DNA of 18,367 nucleotides from Lentisphaeria bacterium (lineage in GTDB: Bacteria; Verrucomicrobiota; Lentisphaeria; Victivallales; JAUVCU01): assembly GCA_030590715.1 (NCBI GenBank), contig JAUVCU010000005.1, positions 1 through 18,367 of the forward strand, given 5' to 3'. The notes under the pieces are model-generated. The model was not told the origin of the DNA. It saw nothing but the letters and a program-made list of their open reading frames with translations, and ran no database searches. Made by a program: the position numbers and the translations under genes. This document shows positions 1 through 7,250 of the stretch, piece by piece (position 1 is the first letter of the stretch; each line of letters opens with the position of its first letter).

Positions 1-2
1 GT

Positions 3-98
3 GAACGTCGTGAAGGCGGACGCAGTGAACGTAGCGATCGTGGTGGAAGCCGCGAAGGTGCTCGCTCAGGAGACCGCAGGAGCCGTAGCAGCGAATAG
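3..98 (+). CDS. C-terminal end of an Arg/Ser/Gly-rich protein (5' end outside window)
   Basis: The window opens inside an open frame that ends at a TAG at 96-98. The visible 31 residues are almost entirely R, S, G, E and D, with GGRSER, SDRGG and RRSRSS stretches and Arg written mostly as CGT/CGC. Tails like this are common on bacterial RNA-binding proteins such as RRM-type glycine-rich proteins and DEAD-box helicases, but no folded domain is visible, so the family cannot be named. The frame starting at base 1 is also open (to a TAA at 109-111) and would give an Ala/Val-rich peptide. I prefer frame 3 because of the repeating R-S-G character and the arginine codon choice. A clear terminator follows at 126-161, so a plus-strand gene does end here. 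Confidence 0.45.
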   Translation, partial: ERREGGRSERSDRGGSREGARSGDRRSRSSE

Positions 99-125
99 TA
101 ACGCTGCATAAATAAAGTATATTCA

Positions 126-161
126 AGCCCTTTTGTTCTCATGAGCAAAAGGGCTTTTTTT
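126..161 (+). terminator. Rho-independent terminator after the RG/RS-rich gene
   Basis: A perfect 10-bp stem (AGCCCTTTTG at 126-135, CAAAAGGGCT at 146-155) encloses a 10-nt loop. A run of seven T follows at 155-161. It terminates the plus-strand gene entering from the left edge. Confidence 0.85.
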
Positions 162-187
162 GTTTGCAGGAGACTGCTTGAATATTG

Positions 188-221
188 AAAGGGGCCGTGT
201 TTTGAGTGGCTCCTTTTTTTT
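188..221 (+). terminator. Second terminator-like hairpin between the left-edge gene and tex
   Basis: AAAGGGGCC (188-196) pairs with GGCTCCTTT (208-216) with one G-U wobble, and T residues run from 214 to 221. Read plus-strand it is a back-up terminator 27 bases after the first. Read minus-strand it lies just past the end of tex, but there it has an A-C mismatch and only three T, so it would be weak. Its true direction is uncertain. Confidence 0.4.
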
Positions 222-227
222 GGTGAT

Positions 228-2351
228 TTACTTCATGGAAAGGGCGATGCGGCGTCGTTTGATGTCGATTTCTGTAACTGTTACCTCGACCTTCTGGTTA
301 ACTTTAACAATGTCATTCGGGTCTTTTACAAATGTGTTTGCCAGCTGACTTATGTGAACCAGTCCATCCTGGTGCACTCCAACATCTACAAATGCACCGA
401 AGTTGGTTACGTTAGTTACAATTCCCGGTAGTTTCATTCCTGTCTTCAAGTCTTCGACTTTTTGAACATCGGATGAAAATGCGAAGATCTCGAATTCAGG
501 GCGCGGGTCTCTCCCCGGTTTATCCAACTCATTTAGAATATCTGTTAAGGTTGGAAGGCCAGCTTTATCCGTCACATATTTTTTCAGATCAATGTTATCT
601 CTGAGATCTTTGTTTTTTATCAGATCTGTGACTGAACAGCCCTGGTCTTTTGCCATTGATTTTACAATAGTGTAACACTCCGGATGAACCGCGCTTGAAT
701 CCAGTGGATTGGATGCATTGCCTATTCTCAGGAACCCAGCAGCCTGTTCGTACGCCTTTGCCCCAAGTCTCGGGACTTTTTTCATTTCAGTTCTGGATTT
801 GAATGCTCCATTTGTATCGCGGTATTCAATGATATTTGCAGCAAGTTGAGGACCAAGTCCTGCTACATATGTTAGAAGCTGCGCGCTTGCGGAGTTAACC
901 TCTACTCCTACTGAGTTTACACAACTGGAAACAACATTCTCGAGACTGTTTTTCAAGCGGGTCTGATTTACATCGTGCTGGTATTGCCCGACTCCGATTG
1001 ATTTTGGATCCAGTTTGACGAGTTCTGCTAATGGGTCCTGCAGTCTTCTTCCGATGGAGACAGATCCTCTTACCGTCAGGTCTAAATCGGGAAACTCATC
1101 CCTTGCAACCTGGCTCGCAGAATATATTGATGCTCCGCTTTCGTTAACTGAAATTACGAGGGTTTTCAGGTTTAAGTCGTTCAGGAACGTTTCTGTTTCT
1201 CTTCCGGCTGTTCCATTGCCGACAGCAATTGCTTCTATTTTATTTTGAGAACAGACTTTAGAAATTATTGATGCCGCTTCTTTTTCTTTAGCCGCACCGA
1301 GAGTCGGATAAATGGTGAAATTTTGAAGCAATTTTCCCTGTTTATCCAATTCAACTACTTTGCAGCCAGTGCGGAAGCCCGGGTCGACTGCGAGAATGTG
1401 TTTTTGCCCCAATGGAGAAGCTAAAAGCAGTTCTCTAAGGTTTGTTGCGAAAACAGAAATTGCAGTTTCGTCCGCTTTTTCTTTTAGAATATTGGTGAAT
1501 TCTGTTTCCAGTGACGGAAGCAGGAGTCTTTTGTAAGCATCCTCTATTGCGGAGTTAAGGTGGCGTGATCCTGGTGCATTCCTGTTTGTTACAATAAACC
1601 TACTAAGTTGATTCATTGTTGTTTCCTGATCCGGGCTTATTTTGTATGATAAGATACCTTCGCTCTTTCCTCGCATAATCGCCAGAATTCTATGAGATGG
1701 AGCGTACTGTATAGGTTCCTTCCATTCGAAGTAGTCTTTGTATTTATCAGCATTCTCGTGGTTAGCATTCTTTTTTACCAGTTTTGACTCAAGCTTTGCG
1801 TGTTTTTGAAAGGTGTTTCTAAGCAGGTTCCTATTATCTGAATTTTCGCTTATCCATTCTGCTACGATGTGTTTTGCCCCTTCAATGGCTTCCTGATCAT
1901 CATTTACATTTTTGCTTTTATTTACAAATTCAAATATTTTTAACGGGTTGTTTGATTGGGAATAGATTCTTTTGGCTAGCGGTTCAAGCCCTTTTTCTCT
2001 GGCAATTGTTGCTTTCGTTCTTTTCTTCGGTTTGTAAGGCAGGTATATGTCTTCAAGTTCTGTCAATGTCTCTGCATTTTTCAGTTCAGAATGGAGTGAA
2101 TCCGTTAGTATTTCTCTTTCTTTCAGTGATTTTAGGATGGATTCAAGCCGCTTTTTAAGCTGCTGCAGGCTTTCAAGTTGTTCGCTGATTGATAGAACAT
2201 CTACTTCATTCAAGCTTCCTGTCGCTTCTTTTCTGTAGCGGCTGATAAATGGAATTGTTGCTCCATCATTCAAAAGTTCTATTACCGCACTAACTTGTTT
2301 AACTGATAGGTTTAGTTTTTTGGCTATAATTTGGGCGTAGTTATTATCCAT
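228..2351 (-). CDS. tex: Tex family transcription accessory / RNA-binding protein
   Basis: This is a full-length Tex-like protein of 707 residues. Domains in order are a helical N-terminal Tex domain (about 1-200), a YqgF/RNase H-like fold starting near 317 with the AVDPGFRTGCK motif, helix-hairpin-helix repeats near 485-545 (AGLGPQLAANIIEYR and VPRLGAKAYEQAAGFLR), and a C-terminal S1 RNA-binding domain at about 636-707 (VTNFGAFVDVGVHQDGLVHIS). Tex proteins bind nucleic acid and associate with transcription. The precise role is not settled in most species. The protein stops right after the S1 fold, so it lacks the variable tail many homologues carry. Start ATG is preceded by AGGA 12 bases upstream. 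It is the last of three same-strand genes, with only 69 bases separating it from the M48 gene. Confidence 0.95.
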   Translation of the reverse strand: MDNNYAQIIAKKLNLSVKQVSAVIELLNDGATIPFISRYRKEATGSLNEVDVLSISEQLESLQQLKKRLESILKSLKEREILTDSLHSELKNAETLTELEDIYLPYKPKKRTKATIAREKGLEPLAKRIYSQSNNPLKIFEFVNKSKNVNDDQEAIEGAKHIVAEWISENSDNRNLLRNTFQKHAKLESKLVKKNANHENADKYKDYFEWKEPIQYAPSHRILAIMRGKSEGILSYKISPDQETTMNQLSRFIVTNRNAPGSRHLNSAIEDAYKRLLLPSLETEFTNILKEKADETAISVFATNLRELLLASPLGQKHILAVDPGFRTGCKVVELDKQGKLLQNFTIYPTLGAAKEKEAASIISKVCSQNKIEAIAVGNGTAGRETETFLNDLNLKTLVISVNESGASIYSASQVARDEFPDLDLTVRGSVSIGRRLQDPLAELVKLDPKSIGVGQYQHDVNQTRLKNSLENVVSSCVNSVGVEVNSASAQLLTYVAGLGPQLAANIIEYRDTNGAFKSRTEMKKVPRLGAKAYEQAAGFLRIGNASNPLDSSAVHPECYTIVKSMAKDQGCSVTDLIKNKDLRDNIDLKKYVTDKAGLPTLTDILNELDKPGRDPRPEFEIFAFSSDVQKVEDLKTGMKLPGIVTNVTNFGAFVDVGVHQDGLVHISQLANTFVKDPNDIVKVNQKVEVTVTEIDIKRRRIALSMK

Positions 2352-2420
2352 TATAATTGTTTGTCCTAGATTTATTTTTTGTGGTAGAGAAAGAGGGCTG
2401 AAGTTAGAATACAGTGTGTT

Positions 2421-3221
2421 TTACTTATATGTTTGACCGTAGTTGTGCTTAGGTGTGGCTTCCATGTAGTATCGCGCTGCTTCTGGTACGTATGTTTTCA
2501 TGTTCTCTATTCTCTTTACTCCGATAGGATGGGTTGAAAACAATTCTGCTATTTCACTGTTGCTTGATGCTTCTGAGAATTTATTCCAAAATGAGAATGC
2601 GGCGGAAGGGTTGTATCCGGCTTGACACATTAGGAGCAGTCCGATGTGGTCAGCTTCATGTTCGTGTTTTCTGCTATATGGGAGGATCGCTCCATATTGG
2701 GCTCCCAGACCGTAGGCCATCATTGCTTTGGATAAATATTCGCCTTCAACGACAAGTCCGAGTAGATATTCTCCGATGTTGTAGATTTTGCCCTGACTCA
2801 TTCTTTCTCCGCCGTGTCTTGCTATGGCGTGCCCGACTTCGTGTCCCATTACTGCAGCAAGTTCGGCATCGTTGTCGGTGTATTTAAACAAGCCCGTGTA
2901 AACGGCAATTTTACCTCCGGGCAGACAGAATGCATTTGCCTGATCAGATTCAAATACTTTGAATTCCCATTGGTATTCAGGTTTTTTTGCCGCGTTCGCA
3001 ATATTTCTACCGACGCGGTTTACCGCATTTATGTAAACTGGATTGTTAGACTGTTTTTCTTCTTTTAAGATTTGAGCCCAAGCCTCAATACTCGTGCTCT
3101 GCTCTTCTTCTTCGGATGTTAATAAAACTCTATTTCTGTTGCTGTAAGGTACGCTCTGGCAGCCTATGCTTATGGTTAGTGTTAGGGTTCCTAATAATTG
3201 TATAAATATTTTTTTGTTCAC
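2421..3221 (-). CDS. M48 family metalloprotease, predicted lipoprotein
   Basis: This is a 266-residue zinc protease of the M48 family, which in Gram-negatives acts in the periplasm in envelope protein quality control (LoiP/BepA/YcaL-type). The N-terminus is a lipoprotein signal: charged NKK, a hydrophobic run, then lipobox S-I-G-C with Cys21 as the lipidation site. The catalytic HEVGH is at 127-131. The third zinc ligand is probably Glu187 in the SRKHEHEAD motif. There is no TPR extension, so it is the short form. It uses a GTG start, chosen because the signal peptide begins there and GGAG (complement of 3229-3232) lies 7 bases upstream. It lies between the MBL-fold gene (94-base gap) and tex (69-base gap), and may be cotranscribed with tex. 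Substrate cannot be told from sequence. Confidence 0.92.
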   Translation of the reverse strand: MNKKIFIQLLGTLTLTISIGCQSVPYSNRNRVLLTSEEEEQSTSIEAWAQILKEEKQSNNPVYINAVNRVGRNIANAAKKPEYQWEFKVFESDQANAFCLPGGKIAVYTGLFKYTDNDAELAAVMGHEVGHAIARHGGERMSQGKIYNIGEYLLGLVVEGEYLSKAMMAYGLGAQYGAILPYSRKHEHEADHIGLLLMCQAGYNPSAAFSFWNKFSEASSNSEIAELFSTHPIGVKRIENMKTYVPEAARYYMEATPKHNYGQTYK

Positions 3222-3257
3222 GGTGCTGCTCCATCTGGTGATTGTGGTTCTTTATAA

Positions 3258-3285
3258 ATTTTACCACATGGTCTTTAAAGGGCAA
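3258..3285 (-). promoter_or_regulatory. Possible sigma-70-type promoter for the M48-tex pair
   Basis: Read on the minus strand, TTGCCC (complement of 3280-3285) and TAAAAT (complement of 3258-3263) are separated by 16 bases. Matches to consensus are 4/6 and 5/6. It lies in the gap behind the MBL-fold gene, about 37 bases before the GTG start, so M48 and tex could have their own transcript. Confidence 0.35.
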
Positions 3286-3314
3286 GCTGCAGATTTAATA
3301 CTTATTCGCTAGTT

Positions 3315-4097
3315 TTAAATAGATTGTGTCGGGTAGGGGCATTTGCTTTGTGGAACAATGTGAAAATCTAAGTCTTGTATGCCTAGTTCATTTAGTTTGT
3401 CGAGTGTTGCTGATTTTACAATTTCCTCCTTATTGCATTCACTACTAAGGTGTAAAAATATCAGCAATTTGGTGTCGGCTGTTACTATGTCATGTATGGC
3501 ATTTACCGCTTGTTCGTTGCTTAGGTGTCCGAATCGGCCGTTAATTTTTCTTTTTAGATGAAGTGGTCTGTCGGAGTTAAGCAGCATTCTTTTGTCGTAG
3601 TCACTTTCAAGGATTATCGCATTGCAACCATTTAAAAAACCTTTGACGTAGTTGTTTATACTGCCCAGATCTGTAGCCAGGCCTATTTTGTTTTTGTTGT
3701 GTCTAATCACAAAGCCAACTGGCTCAAGACTGTCGTGTGGTATTTCAAATGGTGTGAGTTCAAAATCTCCAATTGAGAAAACGGTTTCGGGGTCGAAGCA
3801 GTATATATTTGAGCCTAGTTTATTGGAATCTTTTAATCCTAAGAATATTGTGCTGGCAATGTATGTGGGAATGTTTAATTCATCTGCTATGATTCGCGCA
3901 CTTCTTACATGATCACAATGGTCATTTGTTATAATTATTGCTTTTATTATCTCTTCTGATAGACCGCAGTTGTTGAGTCTTTGGAAGGTCTGTTTTTTGC
4001 TTAATCCGGCGTCTATAAGAATTCCGTACTCTTCAGTGTGAATGAGTATGGAGTTTCCTCCGGTTCCGCTTCCTAAGATTGTGATTTGAGTGCTCAT
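3315..4097 (-). CDS. WalJ/YycJ-like metallo-beta-lactamase-fold hydrolase with altered metal motif
   Basis: This 260-residue MBL-fold protein resembles the YycJ/WalJ family, often linked to DNA metabolism or cell-wall signalling in Firmicutes. Visible motifs are the N-terminal GSGTGGNSILI strand, LIDAGLS, the metal-binding segment at 58-63, FEIPHDSLEPVGF, the LATDLG aspartate, LESDYD, FGHLSN, and a C-terminal HLSSECN. The usual HxHxDH signature reads N-D-H-C-D-H, so the first histidine is Asn58 (codon AAT on the coding strand). The remaining ligands look intact. No Shine-Dalgarno precedes the ATG, and a TATAAT lies only six bases upstream, so the mRNA may be leaderless. It is divergently transcribed from the universal stress gene. 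The enzymatic substrate is unknown. Confidence 0.9.
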   Translation of the reverse strand: MSTQITILGSGTGGNSILIHTEEYGILIDAGLSKKQTFQRLNNCGLSEEIIKAIIITNDHCDHVRSARIIADELNIPTYIASTIFLGLKDSNKLGSNIYCFDPETVFSIGDFELTPFEIPHDSLEPVGFVIRHNKNKIGLATDLGSINNYVKGFLNGCNAIILESDYDKRMLLNSDRPLHLKRKINGRFGHLSNEQAVNAIHDIVTADTKLLIFLHLSSECNKEEIVKSATLDKLNELGIQDLDFHIVPQSKCPYPTQSI

Positions 4098-4103
4098 ACT
4101 ATT

Positions 4104-4132
4104 ATTATATTCAAAACCATACTAGTTATGAA
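4104..4132 (-). promoter_or_regulatory. Candidate promoter giving a leaderless mRNA for the MBL-fold gene
   Basis: On the minus strand, TTCATA (complement of 4127-4132, 4/6 match) sits 17 bases before a perfect TATAAT (complement of 4104-4109). The ATG begins six bases after the -10 box, so the predicted start of transcription coincides with the start codon. No ribosome-binding site is seen. The region is AT-rich, so a chance -10 match is possible. Confidence 0.45.
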
Positions 4133-4186
4133 TAACTAAAAAAAATAATTTCAATAAAACTATTCTATATTCACATTAGTTTTCAG

Positions 4187-4216
4187 TTGACATGATGGAA
4201 TCATTAATGTTATACT
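4187..4216 (+). promoter_or_regulatory. Strong sigma-70-type promoter for the universal stress protein gene
   Basis: A perfect -35 TTGACA (4187-4192) and a -10 TATACT (4211-4216) are separated by 18 bases. Predicted transcription start is near 4223, leaving a leader of about 70 bases before the ATG at 4294. This is the best-looking sigma-70-type promoter in the window. Confidence 0.75.
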
Positions 4217-4293
4217 ATTTTTACTGATGCTAGTTTTGTGTTTTTACTTTTAAAGAATGCACCTGATATACAAACTTTTATTTGGGAGTGTGT

Positions 4294-4767
4294 ATGAAGA
4301 AGATTTTAGTTACTGTGGATTTTTCTGATGTTACGGGAAAGGTTGTTGAGGAAGGAGTTAAGTTAGCAAAAGCTTTTGGTGCAGAGATTGTTCTGATGCA
4401 TACAGAACCGCCTGATGAAGGTTATGTTTTTTATGATGCTGGTTATTCCGTTGAAGGAACTGTCGGTTTTATGAACGAGTATAATCCTGAACTGGAAAAG
4501 TCACAGCAGGAAAAAGTGGAAAATGATGAACACGCTTTGAATGCTCTGAAAGAGCATGTTGTGAGTTGCGGAGTGAAAGCGGAGACATACCTGTTAGAGG
4601 GAGATGTCTCTGGCGAGATAGTTAAAAAGTCAGTGGAAATAAATGCCGATATGATAGTTCTCGGCAATCACCGGCATGGAAAGCTTTACAAGTTTTTATT
4701 CAACGACGTAGGTACTCATATTATGTCACATGCTCCATGTCCTGTATTGGTTGTTCCGACCAGTTAG
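4294..4767 (+). CDS. Universal stress protein (UspA family)
   Basis: This is a single 157-residue Usp domain. It has the first beta strand and helix (KKILVTVDFSDVTGKVVEEG), then GAEIVLMHTEPP, DMIVLGNHRHGK, and the closing HAPCPVLVVP strand typical of the family. Usp proteins are cytoplasmic dimers that respond to stress and starvation. The ATP-binding version carries G-x2-G-x9-G-S/T. Here the region reads GNHRHGKLYKFLFNDVGT, so the second and third glycines are Arg and Asn. This suggests the non-ATP-binding class, by inspection only. The ATG at 4294 was chosen over the upstream TTG at 4282 because GGGAG (4284-4288) then sits five bases ahead. The EF-G-like gene follows 83 bases downstream with no terminator between, so the two may be cotranscribed. 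Confidence 0.93.
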   Translation: MKKILVTVDFSDVTGKVVEEGVKLAKAFGAEIVLMHTEPPDEGYVFYDAGYSVEGTVGFMNEYNPELEKSQQEKVENDEHALNALKEHVVSCGVKAETYLLEGDVSGEIVKKSVEINADMIVLGNHRHGKLYKFLFNDVGTHIMSHAPCPVLVVPTS

Positions 4768-4850
4768 TTTCATCTTTAATTACGGTTTGCAATTTTCTTT
4801 AAAAATTTATTTTTCGATTTTTATACAAAACTTAAAAAATGGGGTATGAA

Positions 4851-6860
4851 ATGAGCGTTGATACAGGTCTTATTAGAAACTTTGTTATTGCTGGTCATAG
4901 TGGTGGAGGGAAAACGTCATTGTGCGATTTAATGTTATTTAAATCAGGTGCTGTTAACAGGTTGGGGAAGGTTGATGAAGAATCAAGTGTTTCAGATTAT
5001 ACTTCTGATGAGAAAGAGAAAAAAAGCAGTATTTTTGCAACCCCATTGAATTGTGAGTGGATTAAGAATCACCTTTATTTTATGGATACGCCCGGGTATG
5101 GAGAGTTTGTTGGAGAAACTATAAGTTCATTCAACGCAAGTGGTAATACTTTAATTGTTATTAATGGTGTGAACGGGCTTGAAGTCGGCTCTGCCAGAGC
5201 TAAAAACCTTGCCAAAAGACTTAAACTTCCCCGATTTATATTTGTTAATAAACTCGATTGTGACAACACCGATTTTTCTTCAGTTCTTTCTCAACTTCAG
5301 GATGTTTACGGGAGCAATGTGATTGTTCCGATGACAATGCCTGTGGGGGAGGGGGCTGGATTTGAGAAAGTTATCCATATTTTGAGAAGCAAAGATATTC
5401 CGGCGGAAATGGAAAAAGAGGTATCTCAATACAGAGAGCAGTTGCTTGATATAGTTGCGGAGTCGGATGAGAAACTTATGGAGCGGTATCTCAGCGGAGA
5501 AGATTTGAGTGAAGAGGAGATCTCTGCAGGCCTTCATGATGCTGTTCACTCTGGAAGTATTGTTCCTGTCTTTGCTGGTAGTGTTGAAAAGGATATTGGT
5601 GTTGAAGAATTGATGAACGGTATTGTGAATCTATTCGAGCCTCCTATGTCTCATGGTAAACTGGTACTGAAAGATGATAAAGAGATTGATGTTTATGATG
5701 ATGGTGATGGACTCGCACTTGTGTTTAAGTCAGTACAGGATCCATTTGTCGGCCAGATGACTTGTATCAGAGTTTTAAGCGGGCGATTCAAATCAGATTC
5801 TGAAGTTTATAATCTGAGTACTGGTTCGAAAGAGCGAATTGGATCGTTATTACTAATCGATGGTAAAGAGCAGATTCCTATAGATGAGGTAGGGCCTGGA
5901 GCTATATGTGCTGTAACAAAGCTGAAGGACACTCATATTGGTAACACAATCTGTACTTCTTCATCGGGGCCGGAGCTTCATTTAATTGATTTTCCCGAGC
6001 CTGTTATGGCTTACGCGATTGAGGCTATGAAAAAAGGTGAGGAGGAGAAAGTCGCTCAAGGTATCGGGCGCTTGGTTGAATGTGACCCGACACTTCATTT
6101 TGATCGTCATCAAGAGACTGGCGAAACCATTCTTTCGGGAATGGGTGAACTTCATATTAGGAGCAGCCTAAAGAAGCTGAAGGATTTGTATAAAGTTGAA
6201 GTTTCATTGTCAACACCAAAAATTCCATACAGAGAGACGATTACAGCAAATGGGGAAGGGCATTTTAGGCATAAAAAGCAGTCTGGAGGTCATGGGCAGT
6301 TTGCTGAAGTTCATCTTCGTATTGAGCCGAATCTTGGTGGCTTTGAGATTGTGAATGAGATTGTAGGAGGTAGTATTCCGAAGAACTTTATTCCTGCCGT
6401 AGAGAAGGGGTTGGTTGAAGCTATTGAATCCGGACCACTTGCCGGTTGCTCTGTTGAAAACCTTAAAGTCTCTGTTTACGACGGTAAGTTTCATGCCGTT
6501 GATTCGTCGGAGATGGCGTTTAAGATTGCTGCGCGAAGTGCCTTGCATGAGGCGATGGAAAACTCGAAACCGATTCTTCTGGAGCCGATTGTAAATGTGA
6601 AAGTAACGGTGCCCGGTGAATACATGGGCGATGTTACCGGTGGGTTAAATCATAAGCGCGGCAGAATTTTGGGCATGACGATGGAAGATGGTCTGGATGT
6701 TGTGGAGGCGGACGTTCCATTGTCTGAGATGACTCATTTTGCTACAGAATTGAGGAGCTTTACTCATGGGCGTGGTATATTTGAAATGTCTCACAGTAGG
6801 TATGAGGCTGTTCCTCCAAATATAGCTAACAAGGTGATCAGTAACTTTAAAAAAGAATAA
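4851..6860 (+). CDS. EF-G-like translational GTPase (FusA paralogue)
   Basis: This 669-residue GTPase has the full EF-G layout. The G domain has P-loop GHSGGGKT (15-22), DTPG (79-82) and NKLD (133-136). It is followed by the beta-barrel domain II (about 285-370), domain III, the EF-G domain IV (about 460-580) and domain V. The compact switch-I region (KKSSIFATPL instead of a canonical RGITI-type sequence) and overall length point to the EF-G-like paralogue group rather than the main translocase. The role of that group is not well established; ribosome-associated GTP hydrolysis is the family expectation. The start at 4851 is preferred over ATG 4839 because GGGG (4841-4844) then gives a six-base spacing. 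Ribosomal genes that normally flank fusA are absent. A strong terminator follows. Confidence 0.92.
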   Translation: MSVDTGLIRNFVIAGHSGGGKTSLCDLMLFKSGAVNRLGKVDEESSVSDYTSDEKEKKSSIFATPLNCEWIKNHLYFMDTPGYGEFVGETISSFNASGNTLIVINGVNGLEVGSARAKNLAKRLKLPRFIFVNKLDCDNTDFSSVLSQLQDVYGSNVIVPMTMPVGEGAGFEKVIHILRSKDIPAEMEKEVSQYREQLLDIVAESDEKLMERYLSGEDLSEEEISAGLHDAVHSGSIVPVFAGSVEKDIGVEELMNGIVNLFEPPMSHGKLVLKDDKEIDVYDDGDGLALVFKSVQDPFVGQMTCIRVLSGRFKSDSEVYNLSTGSKERIGSLLLIDGKEQIPIDEVGPGAICAVTKLKDTHIGNTICTSSSGPELHLIDFPEPVMAYAIEAMKKGEEEKVAQGIGRLVECDPTLHFDRHQETGETILSGMGELHIRSSLKKLKDLYKVEVSLSTPKIPYRETITANGEGHFRHKKQSGGHGQFAEVHLRIEPNLGGFEIVNEIVGGSIPKNFIPAVEKGLVEAIESGPLAGCSVENLKVSVYDGKFHAVDSSEMAFKIAARSALHEAMENSKPILLEPIVNVKVTVPGEYMGDVTGGLNHKRGRILGMTMEDGLDVVEADVPLSEMTHFATELRSFTHGRGIFEMSHSRYEAVPPNIANKVISNFKKE

Positions 6861-6883
6861 TAAGGACTGAGAATTTACGATAT

Positions 6884-6912
6884 GGCGACTTCATCTCGAA
6901 GTCGCCTTTTTT
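6884..6912 (+). terminator. Rho-independent terminator of the usp / EF-G-like unit
   Basis: A perfect 9-bp GC-rich stem, GGCGACTTC (6884-6892) and GAAGTCGCC (6898-6906), has a five-base loop and six T residues at 6907-6912. It lies 24 bases after the EF-G-like stop codon. Confidence 0.92.
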
Positions 6913-6942
6913 ATTCTTTCAAAAGTTTAAGAGTGAAGAGCC

Positions 6943-6978
6943 AAAAAAAGCGCAGATCATATAAATGACCTACGCTTT
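6943..6978 (-). terminator. Rho-independent terminator of the PSP1-glyQS-orf64 operon
   Basis: Read on the minus strand, a 14-bp stem (arms 6965-6978 and 6947-6960) with two G-U wobbles closes a four-base loop. It is followed by a run of T (A residues 6943-6949 on the plus strand). It sits 23 bases past the 64-aa gene and back to back with the terminator at 6884-6912, insulating the two convergent units. Confidence 0.87.
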
Positions 6979-7000
6979 ATAAACAGAAATAAGCTTGGAG

Positions 7001-7195
7001 TTAACCCGCGTCTTTATTTCGTCTTTCAGCTCTGGCTTTCGAATTTTCATTGAAACCAGAGACTTCAGAAAGTATTTCCATGCATTTAACGCACGTTACT
7101 TTAGCGTCATCAAGAGTCGAATTTTCAACATCTGTTGGAGCTCCGCATAGACCGTATCTAAACTTTGCTTTTCTGTGGATTATATTGTTTTCCAT
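7001..7195 (-). CDS. Small Cys-containing protein, possible zinc-knuckle, unknown function
   Basis: This is a 64-residue protein. It begins with a basic segment (IIHRKAKFRYG), then C17-G18-A-P, a short acidic stretch, and C35-V-K-C38, ending in a charged Arg/Lys-rich tail. The H7 / C17 / C35-x2-C38 pattern resembles small zinc-ribbon-like proteins that share a CG...VTCxxC signature, but the match is too short to assign a function. Support for a real gene is good: AGAGGA lies about 10 bases before the ATG, it follows glyQS by 55 bases on the same strand, and a terminator comes directly after it. The last third lacks predicted structure. Confidence 0.72.
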   Translation of the reverse strand: MENNIIHRKAKFRYGLCGAPTDVENSTLDDAKVTCVKCMEILSEVSGFNENSKARAERRNKDAG

Positions 7196-7250
7196 TATCA
7201 GCTTCCTCTTGGTAACTAATAGGGCTGCCGTTATACAGCCCTGTTTTTGC

